Of a DNA stretch of 64,000 nt, positions 42,546 through 52,161 are shown one piece after another. A program made the position numbers and the translations under genes. Within the stretch, counting starts at the first letter, position 1. Every line of letters starts with the position of its first letter. The DNA is taken from contig CAYQTA010000066.1 of assembly GCA_964420365.1 (NCBI GenBank), positions 11,595-75,594 of the forward strand. The letters are read 5' to 3'. The notes below the pieces were generated by a model. The model saw only the letters and a list, made by a program, of their open reading frames with translations. It was not told the origin of the DNA and did not search any database. Origin of the DNA: JAMOQA01 sp964420365. GTDB taxonomy: Bacteria > Acidobacteriota > Polarisedimenticolia > J045.

Positions 42546-44018
42546 ATGCAGCCGCTTCGTCTTGCCCGACCCGCACTCGTCCTGGCGGCCCTCCTGCCCG
42601 CCGCCGCCCTCGCGGAGCCGGTGGAGCTCCCGATCGAGGGCCCCCTCGCCGCCGGGAAGGTCCTGGTCGAGCTGGACGATTCCAGGGTCCACGTGCTCGT
42701 CGACCCGGAGGCGGAACCGTCGCTGCGGGTCGTCGACCTGGTCAACGGCGAGGACGGCCACGGGTTCGCCCTGGTCGAAGAGGCCAAGGGAACCCTGCGC
42801 CTCGGTCGGCCCCACGGGGACGAGGAAACGGCCCCCCGGCTCGCCATCGACCTGGTCGTGGCCCCGTCCCAGGTGCTCGAGATCGCCGGCAGGAACCTGG
42901 ACGTGGAGATCGAGACGACGGACACCGGCGAGGACGAGGATGCGCCCGACGACGAGGGCGACGGGACCGCCCGCCCGGTCGCCCGGCGGGCCCTCCGGGG
43001 GGCCCGGCTGACGATCGACGTCGGTGATTCCTCCGTCGTGGTCACCGGGGGCCAGGCGATCTCCATCTCGGCCACCGGCTCGCGGATCGAGCTCGAGGGA
43101 ACCGGCGGTCCCCTCTCCCTCGACCTCGACGGGGGCTCGGTCGAGGTGCGCCGCCACGTCGGCCCGGTCCGGGTGCGGGGCGCCGCGGCGGAGTTCGTCC
43201 TCGAGGACCTGGGCGGGGCGCTTCGGTTCGACCTGGACGGCGGATCCCTCGCCCTGCGGGGGGGGAACGGCACGGCGGACGGGTCGGCGGACGGGGCCAC
43301 CGTCACCGTGGAACGCTGGGGGGGCTCGTTCCTCGTGCGGGGGGAAGAGGACCACGTGGAGGCCCGCGAGCTGACCGAGCCGAACGCCAAGCTCCAGGTC
43401 TCCGGCGCGCGCCACGAGCTGGTCGCCGAGAACCTGGCCGGCGCCCTCTTCGTCGACCTCGAGGACGGGACGGTGTCCGCGCGAGGCGTGGGCGCGCGCC
43501 TCAGCCTGCGCCTCCGGGACGGGGCGGAGGCCGAGGTGAAGGGAGTCGGGGACGGGGCCGACATCCGGATCCAGGAGGACGCCCGGGCGAAGGTCGAGGG
43601 GGTGGCGCGGCGGACCTCGGCCCGGGTGAACGGCGCCTCCCTCGTCCTCGAGAACTGCCGGGACCTCCAGGCGAAGGTCACGGACGGGAGCCTCGAGGCG
43701 TCCCTGGGAGCCGGGAAGGCCCGGGTGACCGGCACCGACTCGGAGGTCGGCCTCGACCTCTCCCGCTCGAACCAGGACCACCAGCTCACGCTCGCCGGCT
43801 CCTCCCGGGCGCGGGTGACGATGCGGGACCCCTGCCGGGTTCGTGTCCCCGGGGAGACGGACGACGACAGCCTCCTGGTCTCCGGGTGCGAGGTGATCGG
43901 TCCCGGCGCCCGGAAGCCGCCGCCCGTCACGCGGGGACGCCTGCAGCGGCGCCGCGTGGTCACGCTGGACGTGGAGCTCGGCGACGACGCCTCCCTCGAG
44001 GTGAACGCGGCGCCCTGA
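42546..44018 (+). CDS. Secreted beta-strand repeat protein (DUF4097/adhesin-like)
   Basis: 490 aa with a signal peptide (1-22, ALAEPVELP). The mature protein is made of short strand repeats with Asp-Gly turns (SIELDLDGGSVEVR-like units: LSLDLDGGSVEV, LRFDLDGGSLAL, LFVDLEDGTVSA, SARVNGASLVLENC). This is compatible with a beta-helix or beta-sandwich stack as in DUF4097/DUF2807 proteins. An acidic linker lies near 120-137. It probably sits in the periplasm or on the cell surface; function is unknown. ATG chosen over the adjoining GTG because of the GGAGGAG spacing. It ends 8 bp from the convergent DUF4126 gene. Confidence 0.7.
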   Translation: MQPLRLARPALVLAALLPAAALAEPVELPIEGPLAAGKVLVELDDSRVHVLVDPEAEPSLRVVDLVNGEDGHGFALVEEAKGTLRLGRPHGDEETAPRLAIDLVVAPSQVLEIAGRNLDVEIETTDTGEDEDAPDDEGDGTARPVARRALRGARLTIDVGDSSVVVTGGQAISISATGSRIELEGTGGPLSLDLDGGSVEVRRHVGPVRVRGAAAEFVLEDLGGALRFDLDGGSLALRGGNGTADGSADGATVTVERWGGSFLVRGEEDHVEARELTEPNAKLQVSGARHELVAENLAGALFVDLEDGTVSARGVGARLSLRLRDGAEAEVKGVGDGADIRIQEDARAKVEGVARRTSARVNGASLVLENCRDLQAKVTDGSLEASLGAGKARVTGTDSEVGLDLSRSNQDHQLTLAGSSRARVTMRDPCRVRVPGETDDDSLLVSGCEVIGPGARKPPPVTRGRLQRRRVVTLDVELGDDASLEVNAAP

Positions 44019-44026
44019 GCCCCCGA

Positions 44027-44659
44027 TCACTCGCCGGGGGGAAGGTCCCCGGCGATCCGGGTGACCCGTCGATGAAAGGCGGCGACCGCCCTCCAGGTGA
44101 GCCAGAGACCGGTCCCGATCACGAGGGCGGCCAGCACGGCGGCCAGGACCGCGAGGACCGAGCCGACCAGGGAGAGCAGGTCCTCGATGCCCGAGAGCAC
44201 GGGGCTCGCGGCACCCCCCGTCCCGAGGGTCGAGAGCAGGCGGATCTTCGCCTTCGCGACGTGGACCCCGCCCGCGATCGTCCCCCCGAGCACCAGCCCG
44301 ATCACCGCCGCCGGCAGCGGCGGGAGGTCCCGGAGGTTCGCCGCGACGACCAGCATCCCGGCAAGCGGACGCACCAGGGTCTGGACGAGGTCGAGGGCGT
44401 GGTCCACCACCGGGACCTTGTCGGCGACCAGCTCGACGACGACGGCGACACCGAAGACGACGAGGGCCGGCGTCGAGGAAAGCCAGGCGAAGGCCGGGTT
44501 CAGCTCGAGGGGCCGGCCGAGGAGAACCTCGGTGGCGCCGAGCCGAACGGCGAGGCCCACGACGAAGGGAGGCAGGAAGGCGCGCAGGCCGCAGCTCGCC
44601 GCGAGCGAGACGCCCGCCAGCACCTGCACGACCAGCCCGACCAGGGGGGCCTCCGTCAC
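44027..44659 (-). CDS. DUF4126 family membrane protein
   Basis: 210 aa, about five membrane helices. The family pattern GVSLAASCGLRAFLPPFVVGLAVRLG (about 16-41) is followed by LVADKVPVVDHALDLVQTLVRPLAGMLVVAA (about 78-108), then a Gly/Ala helix (GLVLGGTIAGGVHVAKAKIRLLSTLGTGG). DUF4126 function is not known to me. GTG start with GGAGGACGCGCC. It is convergent with the beta-repeat gene and divergent from the efflux operon. Confidence 0.82.
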   Translation of the reverse strand: MTEAPLVGLVVQVLAGVSLAASCGLRAFLPPFVVGLAVRLGATEVLLGRPLELNPAFAWLSSTPALVVFGVAVVVELVADKVPVVDHALDLVQTLVRPLAGMLVVAANLRDLPPLPAAVIGLVLGGTIAGGVHVAKAKIRLLSTLGTGGAASPVLSGIEDLLSLVGSVLAVLAAVLAALVIGTGLWLTWRAVAAFHRRVTRIAGDLPPGE

Positions 44660-44738
44660 GGCGCGTCCTCCGCGGCACCGCTCGCCCGCTCCCGGCCACC
44701 GGTGACGACCGGGAGCAGGGACGTGCCCGGCCCCATGC

Positions 44739-44744
44739 TATCGT
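44739..44744 (+). promoter_or_regulatory. Candidate -10 box (TATCGT) for the efflux operon
   Basis: TATCGT is 46 bp before the tolC-like ATG, in the 131-bp divergent spacer. No -35 match was found, so support is weak. Confidence 0.25.
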
Positions 44745-44790
44745 CGGTCCGCCCGGGGGGGAACCCCGCTCCCCCCCTCCCGGAAGGCCG

Positions 44791-46191
44791 ATGCGCACCT
44801 TCCCGTCGATGCTCCTTGCCACGCTCCTTGCCGGCGCGGTCCTCGCCGCCGACCGGCCGGACGTCGTCCTCGATCCCTCGGACCTGACGCCGGAACGGGT
44901 GGTCGCCATCGCCCTGGAGCGCCACCCGGGTCTCCGGGCGGTCCGCGAGCGCCTCCGGGAACTGGACGCGAAGGTACGGGAGGCACGGGCCGCGGCGCTC
45001 CCGACGGTGGAGGGCCGGGCCTCCGGCGTCCGGAACCGGGACCCCGGTCTCCTCAACAGCCCGAACTTCCACTCCCTCGCGGACAGCCCCTTCTTCGACC
45101 CCTCGTTCCTGCGGCCGATCCCGGTGACGACGTACGACTGGCGGATCGCCGTCGACCAGGTGCTCTGGTCGTTCGGCAGGGTCCGCGCGGGAATCCGGGC
45201 AAGCCGGGTGCTCGTGGAGAAGACCCGGGAAGAGATCCGCCAGGAGGAGGCGGACGTCGCCCGGGACGCGGTCGTGGCCCTCTGGGACCTGGCCCTCGCC
45301 CGCGAGCGGCTGGCGGTGCTCGCGGCCGAGCGTGCGGCGCGCGAGGAGGACGTCGCCCGGGCCCGGGACCTGCTCGACGCCGGGGCGGGCACGCGGCTCG
45401 CCCTCCTCCAGGCGAAGGCGGCGCTCGCGGGCCTGGTCCCGCGGGAACTCGAGGCCCGGGGGGAGATCGACCGGGCCCGCGCCCGCCTGGCCGAGGCGCT
45501 CGGCCTGCCGGCGGACACGCCCCTCGAGCCGGCGCCGGGCCTCCTCGAGAAGGTCGAGCTTCCGCCTTCTCCACCCCTGTCCGCGCTGCTTGCGCTCGCG
45601 GGAGGACGCCCGGAGATCCGGGCCCTCGCCGAGGAGGGCCGGGCCCTCGCGATCCAGCGCCGGGCGACGCGCGCGGACCTGCTCCCGGAGCTGAAGTTCT
45701 CGGGTTCGCTCGGCATCCGGACGATCTGGGAGGACAGCCTGGCCGACCCGGATTACCGCTCCTGGGATGCGGGGATCTTCCTCTCCTGGACCCTGGCGGA
45801 CGGGGGCAGGACCCGGGCGGTCCTCGACGGGATCCGCTCCCGCGAGCGGCAGAACCGGCTGGAGCGGGAACGGCTCCGCGGCGAGGTGGAACGGGACCTG
45901 GCCTCCGCCCTCGCCGACTACCGGCGGGCGCGGGCCGCCGCCACGGCCGCCCGGGAATCGGTGGCCGCCGCCGAGGAAGCCCGCCGGGTGGCGTTCGAGG
46001 AGCGACGCTGGGGAGCCGCCACCCAGCTGGAACTCCTCGAGGCGGACCGGACGCTGACCGAGGCGCGTTTCCAGCGCCTCGACGCCCTCCACGACGCGGC
46101 GGTCGCCCTCGCGGAGCTGCGGGCCCTCCTCGGGCTCATGCCCGACGCCCCGCTGCCCGGGGTGACCGCACCCGGGGGAGAGACGCGATGA
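44791..46191 (+). CDS. TolC-family outer-membrane efflux protein
   Basis: 466 aa with a signal peptide (1-20). Two outer-membrane-factor repeats are seen: helix pairs near 35-70 and 160-220, and again near 270-300 and 360-450. The TolC-type stretches are IALERHPGLRAVRERLRE, RARDLLDAGAGTRLALLQAKAAL and RRWGAATQLELLEADRTLTEARFQRLDALHDAAVALAELRALLG. It forms the outer-membrane channel of the efflux pump encoded by the next two genes, to which it is joined by an ATGA overlap. Pump specificity cannot be told. Confidence 0.9.
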   Translation: MRTFPSMLLATLLAGAVLAADRPDVVLDPSDLTPERVVAIALERHPGLRAVRERLRELDAKVREARAAALPTVEGRASGVRNRDPGLLNSPNFHSLADSPFFDPSFLRPIPVTTYDWRIAVDQVLWSFGRVRAGIRASRVLVEKTREEIRQEEADVARDAVVALWDLALARERLAVLAAERAAREEDVARARDLLDAGAGTRLALLQAKAALAGLVPRELEARGEIDRARARLAEALGLPADTPLEPAPGLLEKVELPPSPPLSALLALAGGRPEIRALAEEGRALAIQRRATRADLLPELKFSGSLGIRTIWEDSLADPDYRSWDAGIFLSWTLADGGRTRAVLDGIRSRERQNRLERERLRGEVERDLASALADYRRARAAATAARESVAAAEEARRVAFEERRWGAATQLELLEADRTLTEARFQRLDALHDAAVALAELRALLGLMPDAPLPGVTAPGGETR

Positions 46192-47273
46192 TCCCTCCTT
46201 GCCGACCGTCCGTCGTTCCGCTGCTCGTCACCGCCTTCCTGCTCGCCGGCTGCGGGGGCGGGGAACGCGGCCGCGCCCCGGCGACCCCGGGCGCGGCCGC
46301 GAGCCGGGAGGATGCCGTCCCGGTGCGGGTCGTGGAGGTCCGGCCGGGACCGTTCCGGGAGTCCCTCGAGCTGACCGGAACGCTGGCCCCCCTCGAGGAG
46401 GTGACCGTGTCCACCGAGAACGGCGGCCTCGTCCGCGAGCTCGGGTTCGAGAAGGGGGACCGGGTGCGGGCGGGCACGGTCCTCGCCCGGATCGGGGACG
46501 ACCTGGCCGAGAGCCGCCTCGCCCAGGCCCGCGCCGACCTGGCCGCCGCCGAGGCGAACTACGCCAAGGTCTCCAGGCTCTTCGAGCGCCGGGCGGTGCC
46601 CCGCCAGGACCTGGTCGCGGCGACGTCGCGCCGTGACCGGGAACGGGCCCGGGTCCGGGAGCTCGAGCTGCTCCTCGAGCGGGCGGTGGTCCGCGCTCCG
46701 ATCGACGGCGTGGCGGTGGATCGCCCGGTCGACGTCGGGGAGGTGCTGGCCCCCGGGACCCGCATCACGACGCTCCAGCGCACGGAGCGGCTGAAGGTGC
46801 GGGTCGATGTCCCGGACACGGAGATCTCGTGGGTGCGGGCCGGCACCGCCGGGGTCGTGGTGGTCGACGCCTGGCCGGGCAGGACGTTTCCCGCCCGCGT
46901 GACGTTCGTCGGCCCGGCGGCCGACCCCGACTCACGGACGTTCCCCGTCGAGCTCGTGCTCGACGACCCGCGCGGGAACGTCCGGCCGGGGATGGCCGCC
47001 CGGGTGCGGCTGCTCCACCCGCCCCGGGAGGACGCGATCGTCGTCCCCCTGGACGCGGTCCTTCGCCGGTCCGGGAGGTTCGCGGCCTTCGTCGTCGTGA
47101 ACGGCGTCGCGCGGGAGCGCGGGCTCGTCCTCGGCGGGCGGGCCGACGGAAGGGTCCTCGTCCGGAGCGGCCTCGCCCCCGGCGACCTCCTGGTCGTCAC
47201 CGGCCAGCGGGACCTCGAGGACGGCCGTCCGGTCCGGGTGACCGGGCGGGCCGCGCCGGGGACCCGGCCGTGA
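46188..47273 (+). CDS. RND efflux periplasmic adaptor lipoprotein (MFP)
   Basis: 361 aa. A lipobox (LLAGCGGG, Cys 22) marks it as a lipoprotein. It has a biotinyl-lipoyl half-motif (VSTENGGLVRELGFEKGDRVRAGTVLARI, about 73-101), an alpha-hairpin (SRLAQARADLAAAEANYAKVSRLFERRAVPRQDLVAATSRRDRERARVRELELLLE), the closing half-motif (RAVVRAPIDGVAVDRPVDVGEVLAPG, about 164-189), then beta-barrel and membrane-proximal domains. It bridges the RND pump and TolC. Overlaps both neighbours (ATGA, GTGA). Confidence 0.92.
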   Translation: MIPPCRPSVVPLLVTAFLLAGCGGGERGRAPATPGAAASREDAVPVRVVEVRPGPFRESLELTGTLAPLEEVTVSTENGGLVRELGFEKGDRVRAGTVLARIGDDLAESRLAQARADLAAAEANYAKVSRLFERRAVPRQDLVAATSRRDRERARVRELELLLERAVVRAPIDGVAVDRPVDVGEVLAPGTRITTLQRTERLKVRVDVPDTEISWVRAGTAGVVVVDAWPGRTFPARVTFVGPAADPDSRTFPVELVLDDPRGNVRPGMAARVRLLHPPREDAIVVPLDAVLRRSGRFAAFVVVNGVARERGLVLGGRADGRVLVRSGLAPGDLLVVTGQRDLEDGRPVRVTGRAAPGTRP

Positions 47274-50200
47274 GTCTCCCGACGCGCCTCGCCCTCGCTC
47301 GCCCGCTGACCACGTGGGTCCTGATGGTCCTGGTGGTGGCGGCGGGGTGGACGGCATGGCGCGACCTGCCGCGGGAATCGTTCCCGGAGATCCGGATCCC
47401 CCTGGTGCTCGTCCGCACGACCTGGGCCGGGGCGTCCCCGGCGGACATGGAGAGCCAGGTCACCCGGGAGATCGAGCAGGAGCTCAAGGGGCTGGCCGGG
47501 CTCAAGGAGATCCGCTCGACCTCGACGGACGGCTTCTCGCTGATCGAGGTGGAGTTCACGCCGGACGTCGACCTCGATACCGCCCTGATGCGGGTCCGGG
47601 AACGGGTCGACCTGGCGAAGCCCGACCTGCCCGACGACGCGGACGACCCGGTGATCGAGGACGTCGATTTCTCCCGGATCCCGATCATGCTGATCGAGCT
47701 GGGCGGGCGGGTCGACGAGGACCGCCTGCGGGAACTCGCGGAGGCCCTGCGGGACGAGCTGGAGACGATTCCCGGCGTCAACGTCGTCCACCTGCTCGGT
47801 GCCCGGGACCGGGTCGTCCGGGTGGAAGCCGACCCGCGGAGGATGGCCGCCCGGGGGATCGGCTTCCGCGACCTGGTCACCGCAATCGAGCGGGAACAGG
47901 TGACGATCCCGGGAGGGCACCTGGACATCGGCGACCTGCGGTTCCTCGTGCGGTTGCCGGCGGAGGTGGACGACCCGGGGGACGTGGCCGACTTCGTCGT
48001 CGCGCGACGGGGGGGCACCCTCGTCCGGGTGCGGGACGTTGCCGAGGTGGTCTACGGGCACGAGGAGGCGACCACCCTCTCCCGCCTCGACCGGGCCCCC
48101 TCGATCACCCTCTCCGTCGAGAAGCGGACCGGCGCCAACATCCTGGAGGTGGCCGCCGCGGTCCGGGCGCGGGTGGACGGGCTGCGCCGCCGGCTGCCCC
48201 CCGGGGCAATGGCGAAGGTCACCGCCGACCAGTCGGAGGACATCGAGGAGATGGTCCGGAACCTGGAGGACAACATCGTCTCCGGGCTCCTGCTGGTCCT
48301 CGTCGTCCTCTTCCTCGCGATGGGCTGGCGCCCGGCGGTCATCGTCTCCCTCGCGATCCCGTTCTCGATGCTGGTGACCTTCGTCGCCGTCGCCCTGCTC
48401 GGCTACACGCTGAACATGGTCGTCCTGTTCTCCCTGGTGCTCGTTCTCGGGATGCTGGTCGACAACGCGATCGTCACCGTGGAGAACACCTGGCGGCACC
48501 GGGAGCTCGGTGAGGACTCCCGGCACGCGGCCCTCGTCGGCACCTCCGAGGTGGCCGCACCGATCGTCGCCTCCACCCTGACCACCCTCTGCGCCTTCGC
48601 GCCGATGCTGTTCTGGCCCGGGATCATCGGCGAGTTCATGAAGTTCCTTCCGGCCACCCTGATCCTCGGGCTCACCGCGAGCCTCTTCGTCGCCCTGGTC
48701 TTCAACCCCGCCCTCGCCGCCAGCCTGTTCCGCGATCCTCCACGGCGCCGGGTGACCACCGCCGACGATCCGGGGCCCTTTCGGCGACGCTACCGGGCGC
48801 TCCTGGCCTGGTGCCTCGACGCGGGGCCGCAGGTGCCCTTCCGTTTCGCCCGCAACTGGCTGCTGCTCGCGGTCTTCTTCGGCTGCACCGGCCTCGCCGC
48901 CCTTCTCGGGATGGGAGCCCTCCTCCTCGGGACCCCGGCCCCGGGCCGGGCGATCGGGATCCTGGCGGCCGTCGGTGGCGCGGCCTTCGCCCTCCACGGC
49001 CTGGCCTGGCTCGCGTCCCTGCCCCTCGCCCTCGCGGGCCGGCAGACCATGGTCACCGACCACCGGGCCCGGGTGCTCTGGACGATGGGAGCGATCCTCG
49101 CCGCGACGGCGATCGCCTACGGGGCGTTCGGCGAGGGGGTGGAGTTCTTTCCCGAGATCGAGCCGCGGACGATCCTGGTCGACCTCGCGTTCCCGCCGGG
49201 AACGAACCTCTCCGCCCAGGACCGGCTGGTGCGGCAGGTGGAGGAGCGCCTCGCGGACACTCCCGACCTGGTCGACATGGTGGCCAACGTGGGCTCCACC
49301 GGGGTTTCCACCGGCGACCCGGTCGCCCCGGGGGGCACGGGGACGCGGAGCCGGGTCACCCTGCACCTGCGGAAGTTCCACGAGCGCACCCGGAACAGCT
49401 TCCTCACGCTGGACGAGGTCCGGCGGAAGGTCGCCGACCTCGCCGGCGCCCGGATCACCGTCGACAAGCCGCAGGAAGGTCCGCCGACCGGCAAGCCGGT
49501 GACGATCCGCCTGCTGGGGGACGACTGGGACGAGCTGGGAGCCGCCGCCGAGGAACTGCACCGGCGGCTGGCCCGCGTGCCCGGCCTCGTGAACGTGGAC
49601 GACGACCACGACGAGGGGAGCCCCGAGGTGCGGATCCTGGTGGACCGGGACGCGGTCGCCCGGGCGGGCCTCTCCACGGCCGCGGTCGGGGACGCCGTGC
49701 GGACCGCCCTCGCCGGGACCGACGCGGCGGAGTACCGGGCCGGAGAGGACGAGTGGGACATCACGGTGCGCCTCGCACCCGGCGACCGGCGCTCCCTCGG
49801 GCCCCTTTCCGAGCTGACCCTGGCGACCCCGGGGGGACGGGCGGTTCCCCTGCGCGCCCTCGCCAGGATCGTCCGCGAGACCGGGCCGACGGCGATCCGG
49901 CGGGTCGACCTCCACCGGGCGATCACCGTCAGCGCGGACGTGGACCACGCCGCCGGCTACAGGGACCCGGACATGCGGCGGACGGCCGCGGGGATCCTGC
50001 GGGAAATGCGCCTGCCCCCGGGAATCCGCTGGGAGTTCGCCGGATCCAACGAGGAGGAGACCGAGAGCCGGCGGTTCCTCTCCCGGGCGTTCGTCGTCGC
50101 CCTGCTCCTGATCGCCCTCGTGCTCGTCACCGAGTTCGACTCCCTGGTGACCCCGCTGACCATCCTGGTGTCCGTCGCCCTCAGCCTGATCGGCGTCCTG

Positions 50201-50653
50201 TGGGGCCTGCTGGTCACGCGGATGCCGTTCGGGATCATCATGACCGGGATCGGCGTGATCTCCCTCGCCGGGATCGTCGTCAACAACGCGATCGTGCTCT
50301 GCGATTTCATCCTCCAGGAGCGGGCGCGGGGCGTGCCGCGGCGCGAGGCGGTGATCCGCGCGGGACTCGTGCGACTCCGCCCGGTTCTCCTGACGGCGAT
50401 CACGACGATTCTCGGCCTCGTCCCGCTCACGCTGGGGATCAGCCTCGACGTGCGCACGGGGCGCCTCCTCTGGGGCGGCGAGTCGTCCCAGTGGTGGGGC
50501 CCGATGGGCGTGGCCGTGATCTTCGGACTGGCCGTGGCGACGGTGCTGACCCTGGTGGTCGTCCCGGTCACCTGGGACGTCCTGGCGGGCGCAGCCGAGG
50601 CAGTCTCCCGGCGCGGTGCGCCGGGACGGCATCCCGCAGGGGAGCGGGCCTGA
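47270..50653 (+). CDS. RND (AcrB-like) efflux permease
   Basis: 1127 aa from GTG overlapping the adaptor stop. The first helix (15-32) is followed by DLPRESFPEIRIPLVLV and the first periplasmic half. Helices 2-6 (about 340-490) include GMLVDNAIVTVENTWRHR, with the proton-relay aspartate in helix 4. A second half-repeat (about 635-1110) contains FFPEIEPRTILVDLAFPPGTN. Between halves, residues about 520-625, are extra hydrophobic segments (three or four instead of one), so the topology departs from the 12-helix norm. The second half ends SLAGIVVNNAIVLCDFILQERARG and GLVPLTLGI. Its substrate may be a drug, lipid or metal complex. The 3' end overlaps the convergent radical SAM gene by 86 bp. Confidence 0.9.
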   Translation: MSLPTRLALARPLTTWVLMVLVVAAGWTAWRDLPRESFPEIRIPLVLVRTTWAGASPADMESQVTREIEQELKGLAGLKEIRSTSTDGFSLIEVEFTPDVDLDTALMRVRERVDLAKPDLPDDADDPVIEDVDFSRIPIMLIELGGRVDEDRLRELAEALRDELETIPGVNVVHLLGARDRVVRVEADPRRMAARGIGFRDLVTAIEREQVTIPGGHLDIGDLRFLVRLPAEVDDPGDVADFVVARRGGTLVRVRDVAEVVYGHEEATTLSRLDRAPSITLSVEKRTGANILEVAAAVRARVDGLRRRLPPGAMAKVTADQSEDIEEMVRNLEDNIVSGLLLVLVVLFLAMGWRPAVIVSLAIPFSMLVTFVAVALLGYTLNMVVLFSLVLVLGMLVDNAIVTVENTWRHRELGEDSRHAALVGTSEVAAPIVASTLTTLCAFAPMLFWPGIIGEFMKFLPATLILGLTASLFVALVFNPALAASLFRDPPRRRVTTADDPGPFRRRYRALLAWCLDAGPQVPFRFARNWLLLAVFFGCTGLAALLGMGALLLGTPAPGRAIGILAAVGGAAFALHGLAWLASLPLALAGRQTMVTDHRARVLWTMGAILAATAIAYGAFGEGVEFFPEIEPRTILVDLAFPPGTNLSAQDRLVRQVEERLADTPDLVDMVANVGSTGVSTGDPVAPGGTGTRSRVTLHLRKFHERTRNSFLTLDEVRRKVADLAGARITVDKPQEGPPTGKPVTIRLLGDDWDELGAAAEELHRRLARVPGLVNVDDDHDEGSPEVRILVDRDAVARAGLSTAAVGDAVRTALAGTDAAEYRAGEDEWDITVRLAPGDRRSLGPLSELTLATPGGRAVPLRALARIVRETGPTAIRRVDLHRAITVSADVDHAAGYRDPDMRRTAAGILREMRLPPGIRWEFAGSNEEETESRRFLSRAFVVALLLIALVLVTEFDSLVTPLTILVSVALSLIGVLWGLLVTRMPFGIIMTGIGVISLAGIVVNNAIVLCDFILQERARGVPRREAVIRAGLVRLRPVLLTAITTILGLVPLTLGISLDVRTGRLLWGGESSQWWGPMGVAVIFGLAVATVLTLVVVPVTWDVLAGAAEAVSRRGAPGRHPAGERA

Positions 50654-51980
50654 GCCCGGCGACCAGCTCGAGGCGACGCATCTCCGGCTCGAAGAAGAAC
50701 TCCGGCTCGCCGAGGGCGGGGACCAGCTCGTCGAGCCACGTCGCCCGCTCGTCGTACCGCGCGAAGAACGGCCGACCGACCCACTCCGGGTTGCGCCCCT
50801 GGAGGAAGCCGAGGACGAAGACCTTCTCTCCCCGGATCCGGGCGGTCCCCTGGACGAGAACCTTGCCCGGGGTCGCCGACATCGAGGGGCCCCGCACGGT
50901 CCGGGCCAGGCCGGAGACCTGCCGGTAGGCCTCCTGGAAGATCTCGAGGACGCGGGCGAGGGGCAGCTCGAAGTACCGCTTCGGCCCGGTGTCCCGCTCG
51001 ACGAACATGTAGTACGGGACCATCCCCAGGTGGACCTGCTCGCGCCACATCTCGGCCCACGTCGCCGGATCGTCGTTGACGTGGCGGATCACCGGGGCCT
51101 GGCACCGGATCACCGCTCCCGCCTCCTGGACCCGCCGGATCGCCACCCGCGCCGGCTTCGGCTGGAGCTCGCGGGGATGCGAGACGTGGGCCATCAGGGC
51201 GAGGTGCTTGCCCGCCCGGCGCACCCGCTCGAAGAGGCGCAGCAGGTCGTCGGCGTCGTCGTCCGTGACGAAGCGGTAGGGCCACCAGGCGAGGGCCTTG
51301 GTCCCGATCCGGATCGAGCGGATCGACTCGACGCGGAGCAGCGGTTCCACGTACCGGGCGAGGACCCGCGTCTTCATGACCATCGGGTCCCCGCCGGTGA
51401 TCAGGACGCTCGAGACCTCGGGGTGCCGCTCGACGTACCGGACCAGCCGTTCCGCCTCCCGGCTGGCGAACTTCAGTTCCTCCATCCCGACGAACTGTGC
51501 CCAGCGGAAGCAGTAGGTGCAGTAGGCGTGGCAGGTCTGGCCGGGGCCGGGGAAGAACAGCACGGTCTCCCGGTACTTGTGCTGCAGGCCGGGGAGCGGC
51601 TCGCCGTCGAGGCGGGGCACGTTGAGCTCCCGCTGGCCCGCCGGGTGGGGGTTCATCCGCAGGCGGACGTCGCGGGCGAAGGCCTGGATCTCCGCGGCGG
51701 GGGCCTCCTTCCGCACGAGGTCGACGAGGCGCCGGAAGTCCTCCGGGTCGAGCATCCCCTCCTGGGGGAAGGTGAGCTGGAAGAGCGGGTCGTCCGGGAT
51801 GTTGTCCCAGTCGATCAGCTCGTCGATCACGTAGGTGTTCACCCGGAACGGCAGGACCGCCGCCAGCGCCCGCATGGCAAGCAGGCGTTCCTCCCCGAGG
51901 GCCCGGAGCTGGGGAAGCCGGGCGAGGTCCCGGCGGGTGACGGCGGCATAGCGGCGCGGCTCGATCCTCGTGTCGGTCAA
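50568..51980 (-). CDS. KamA-family radical SAM protein (lysine 2,3-aminomutase-like)
   Basis: 470 aa from a TTG at 51980, 5 nt after GGAGG. The radical SAM cluster is C150-x3-C154-x2-C157 (GQTCHAYCTYCF), preceded by PGLQHKYRETVLFF and MNPHPAGQ, both typical of lysine 2,3-aminomutase relatives. VLITGGDPMVMKTRVL (about 188) binds SAM, and a Lys in ATPGKVLVQG (about 395) may hold PLP. N-terminal residues 40-75 (VLPFRVNTYVIDELIDWDNIPDDPLFQLTFPQ) belong to the same family. It probably isomerises an amino acid, though the substrate may not be lysine. The 3' end overlaps the RND gene by 86 bp on the opposite strand. Confidence 0.85.
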   Translation of the reverse strand: MTDTRIEPRRYAAVTRRDLARLPQLRALGEERLLAMRALAAVLPFRVNTYVIDELIDWDNIPDDPLFQLTFPQEGMLDPEDFRRLVDLVRKEAPAAEIQAFARDVRLRMNPHPAGQRELNVPRLDGEPLPGLQHKYRETVLFFPGPGQTCHAYCTYCFRWAQFVGMEELKFASREAERLVRYVERHPEVSSVLITGGDPMVMKTRVLARYVEPLLRVESIRSIRIGTKALAWWPYRFVTDDDADDLLRLFERVRRAGKHLALMAHVSHPRELQPKPARVAIRRVQEAGAVIRCQAPVIRHVNDDPATWAEMWREQVHLGMVPYYMFVERDTGPKRYFELPLARVLEIFQEAYRQVSGLARTVRGPSMSATPGKVLVQGTARIRGEKVFVLGFLQGRNPEWVGRPFFARYDERATWLDELVPALGEPEFFFEPEMRRLELVAGLRPAPLRDAVPAHRAGRLPRLRPPGRPR

Positions 51981-52120
51981 GGTCACCTCCTCGGCCCCGC
52001 GGGAGGGGACGCCGGGCGCCTCCCCGCGCGGGGCATCGTGATCCAGCCGGGTTCGTCCACCCCGGTGGGAAGAACTTCCTGGACCAGCGGCGTCGGGCCG
52101 GCGGTCGCGAAGCGGCGGGG

Positions 52121-52138
52121 GGCCCCCGAGCGGGGGCC
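52121..52138 (-). promoter_or_regulatory. Hairpin in the long leader of the KamA-like gene
   Basis: GGCCCCCG (52121-52128) and CGGGGGCC (52131-52138) pair with a 2-nt gap. It lies about 25 bp after the promoter's -10 and 140 bp before the TTG start. It could be a leader structure, or a terminator for the 2Fe-2S gene upstream. Confidence 0.35.
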
Positions 52139-52161
52139 GCGATCCCGCGATGCCTGGTCCG

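Noticed and set aside
46559..50632. 1357-aa minus-strand frame across the efflux genes
   Set aside because: Shadow of the adaptor and RND permease, whose motifs are unambiguous.
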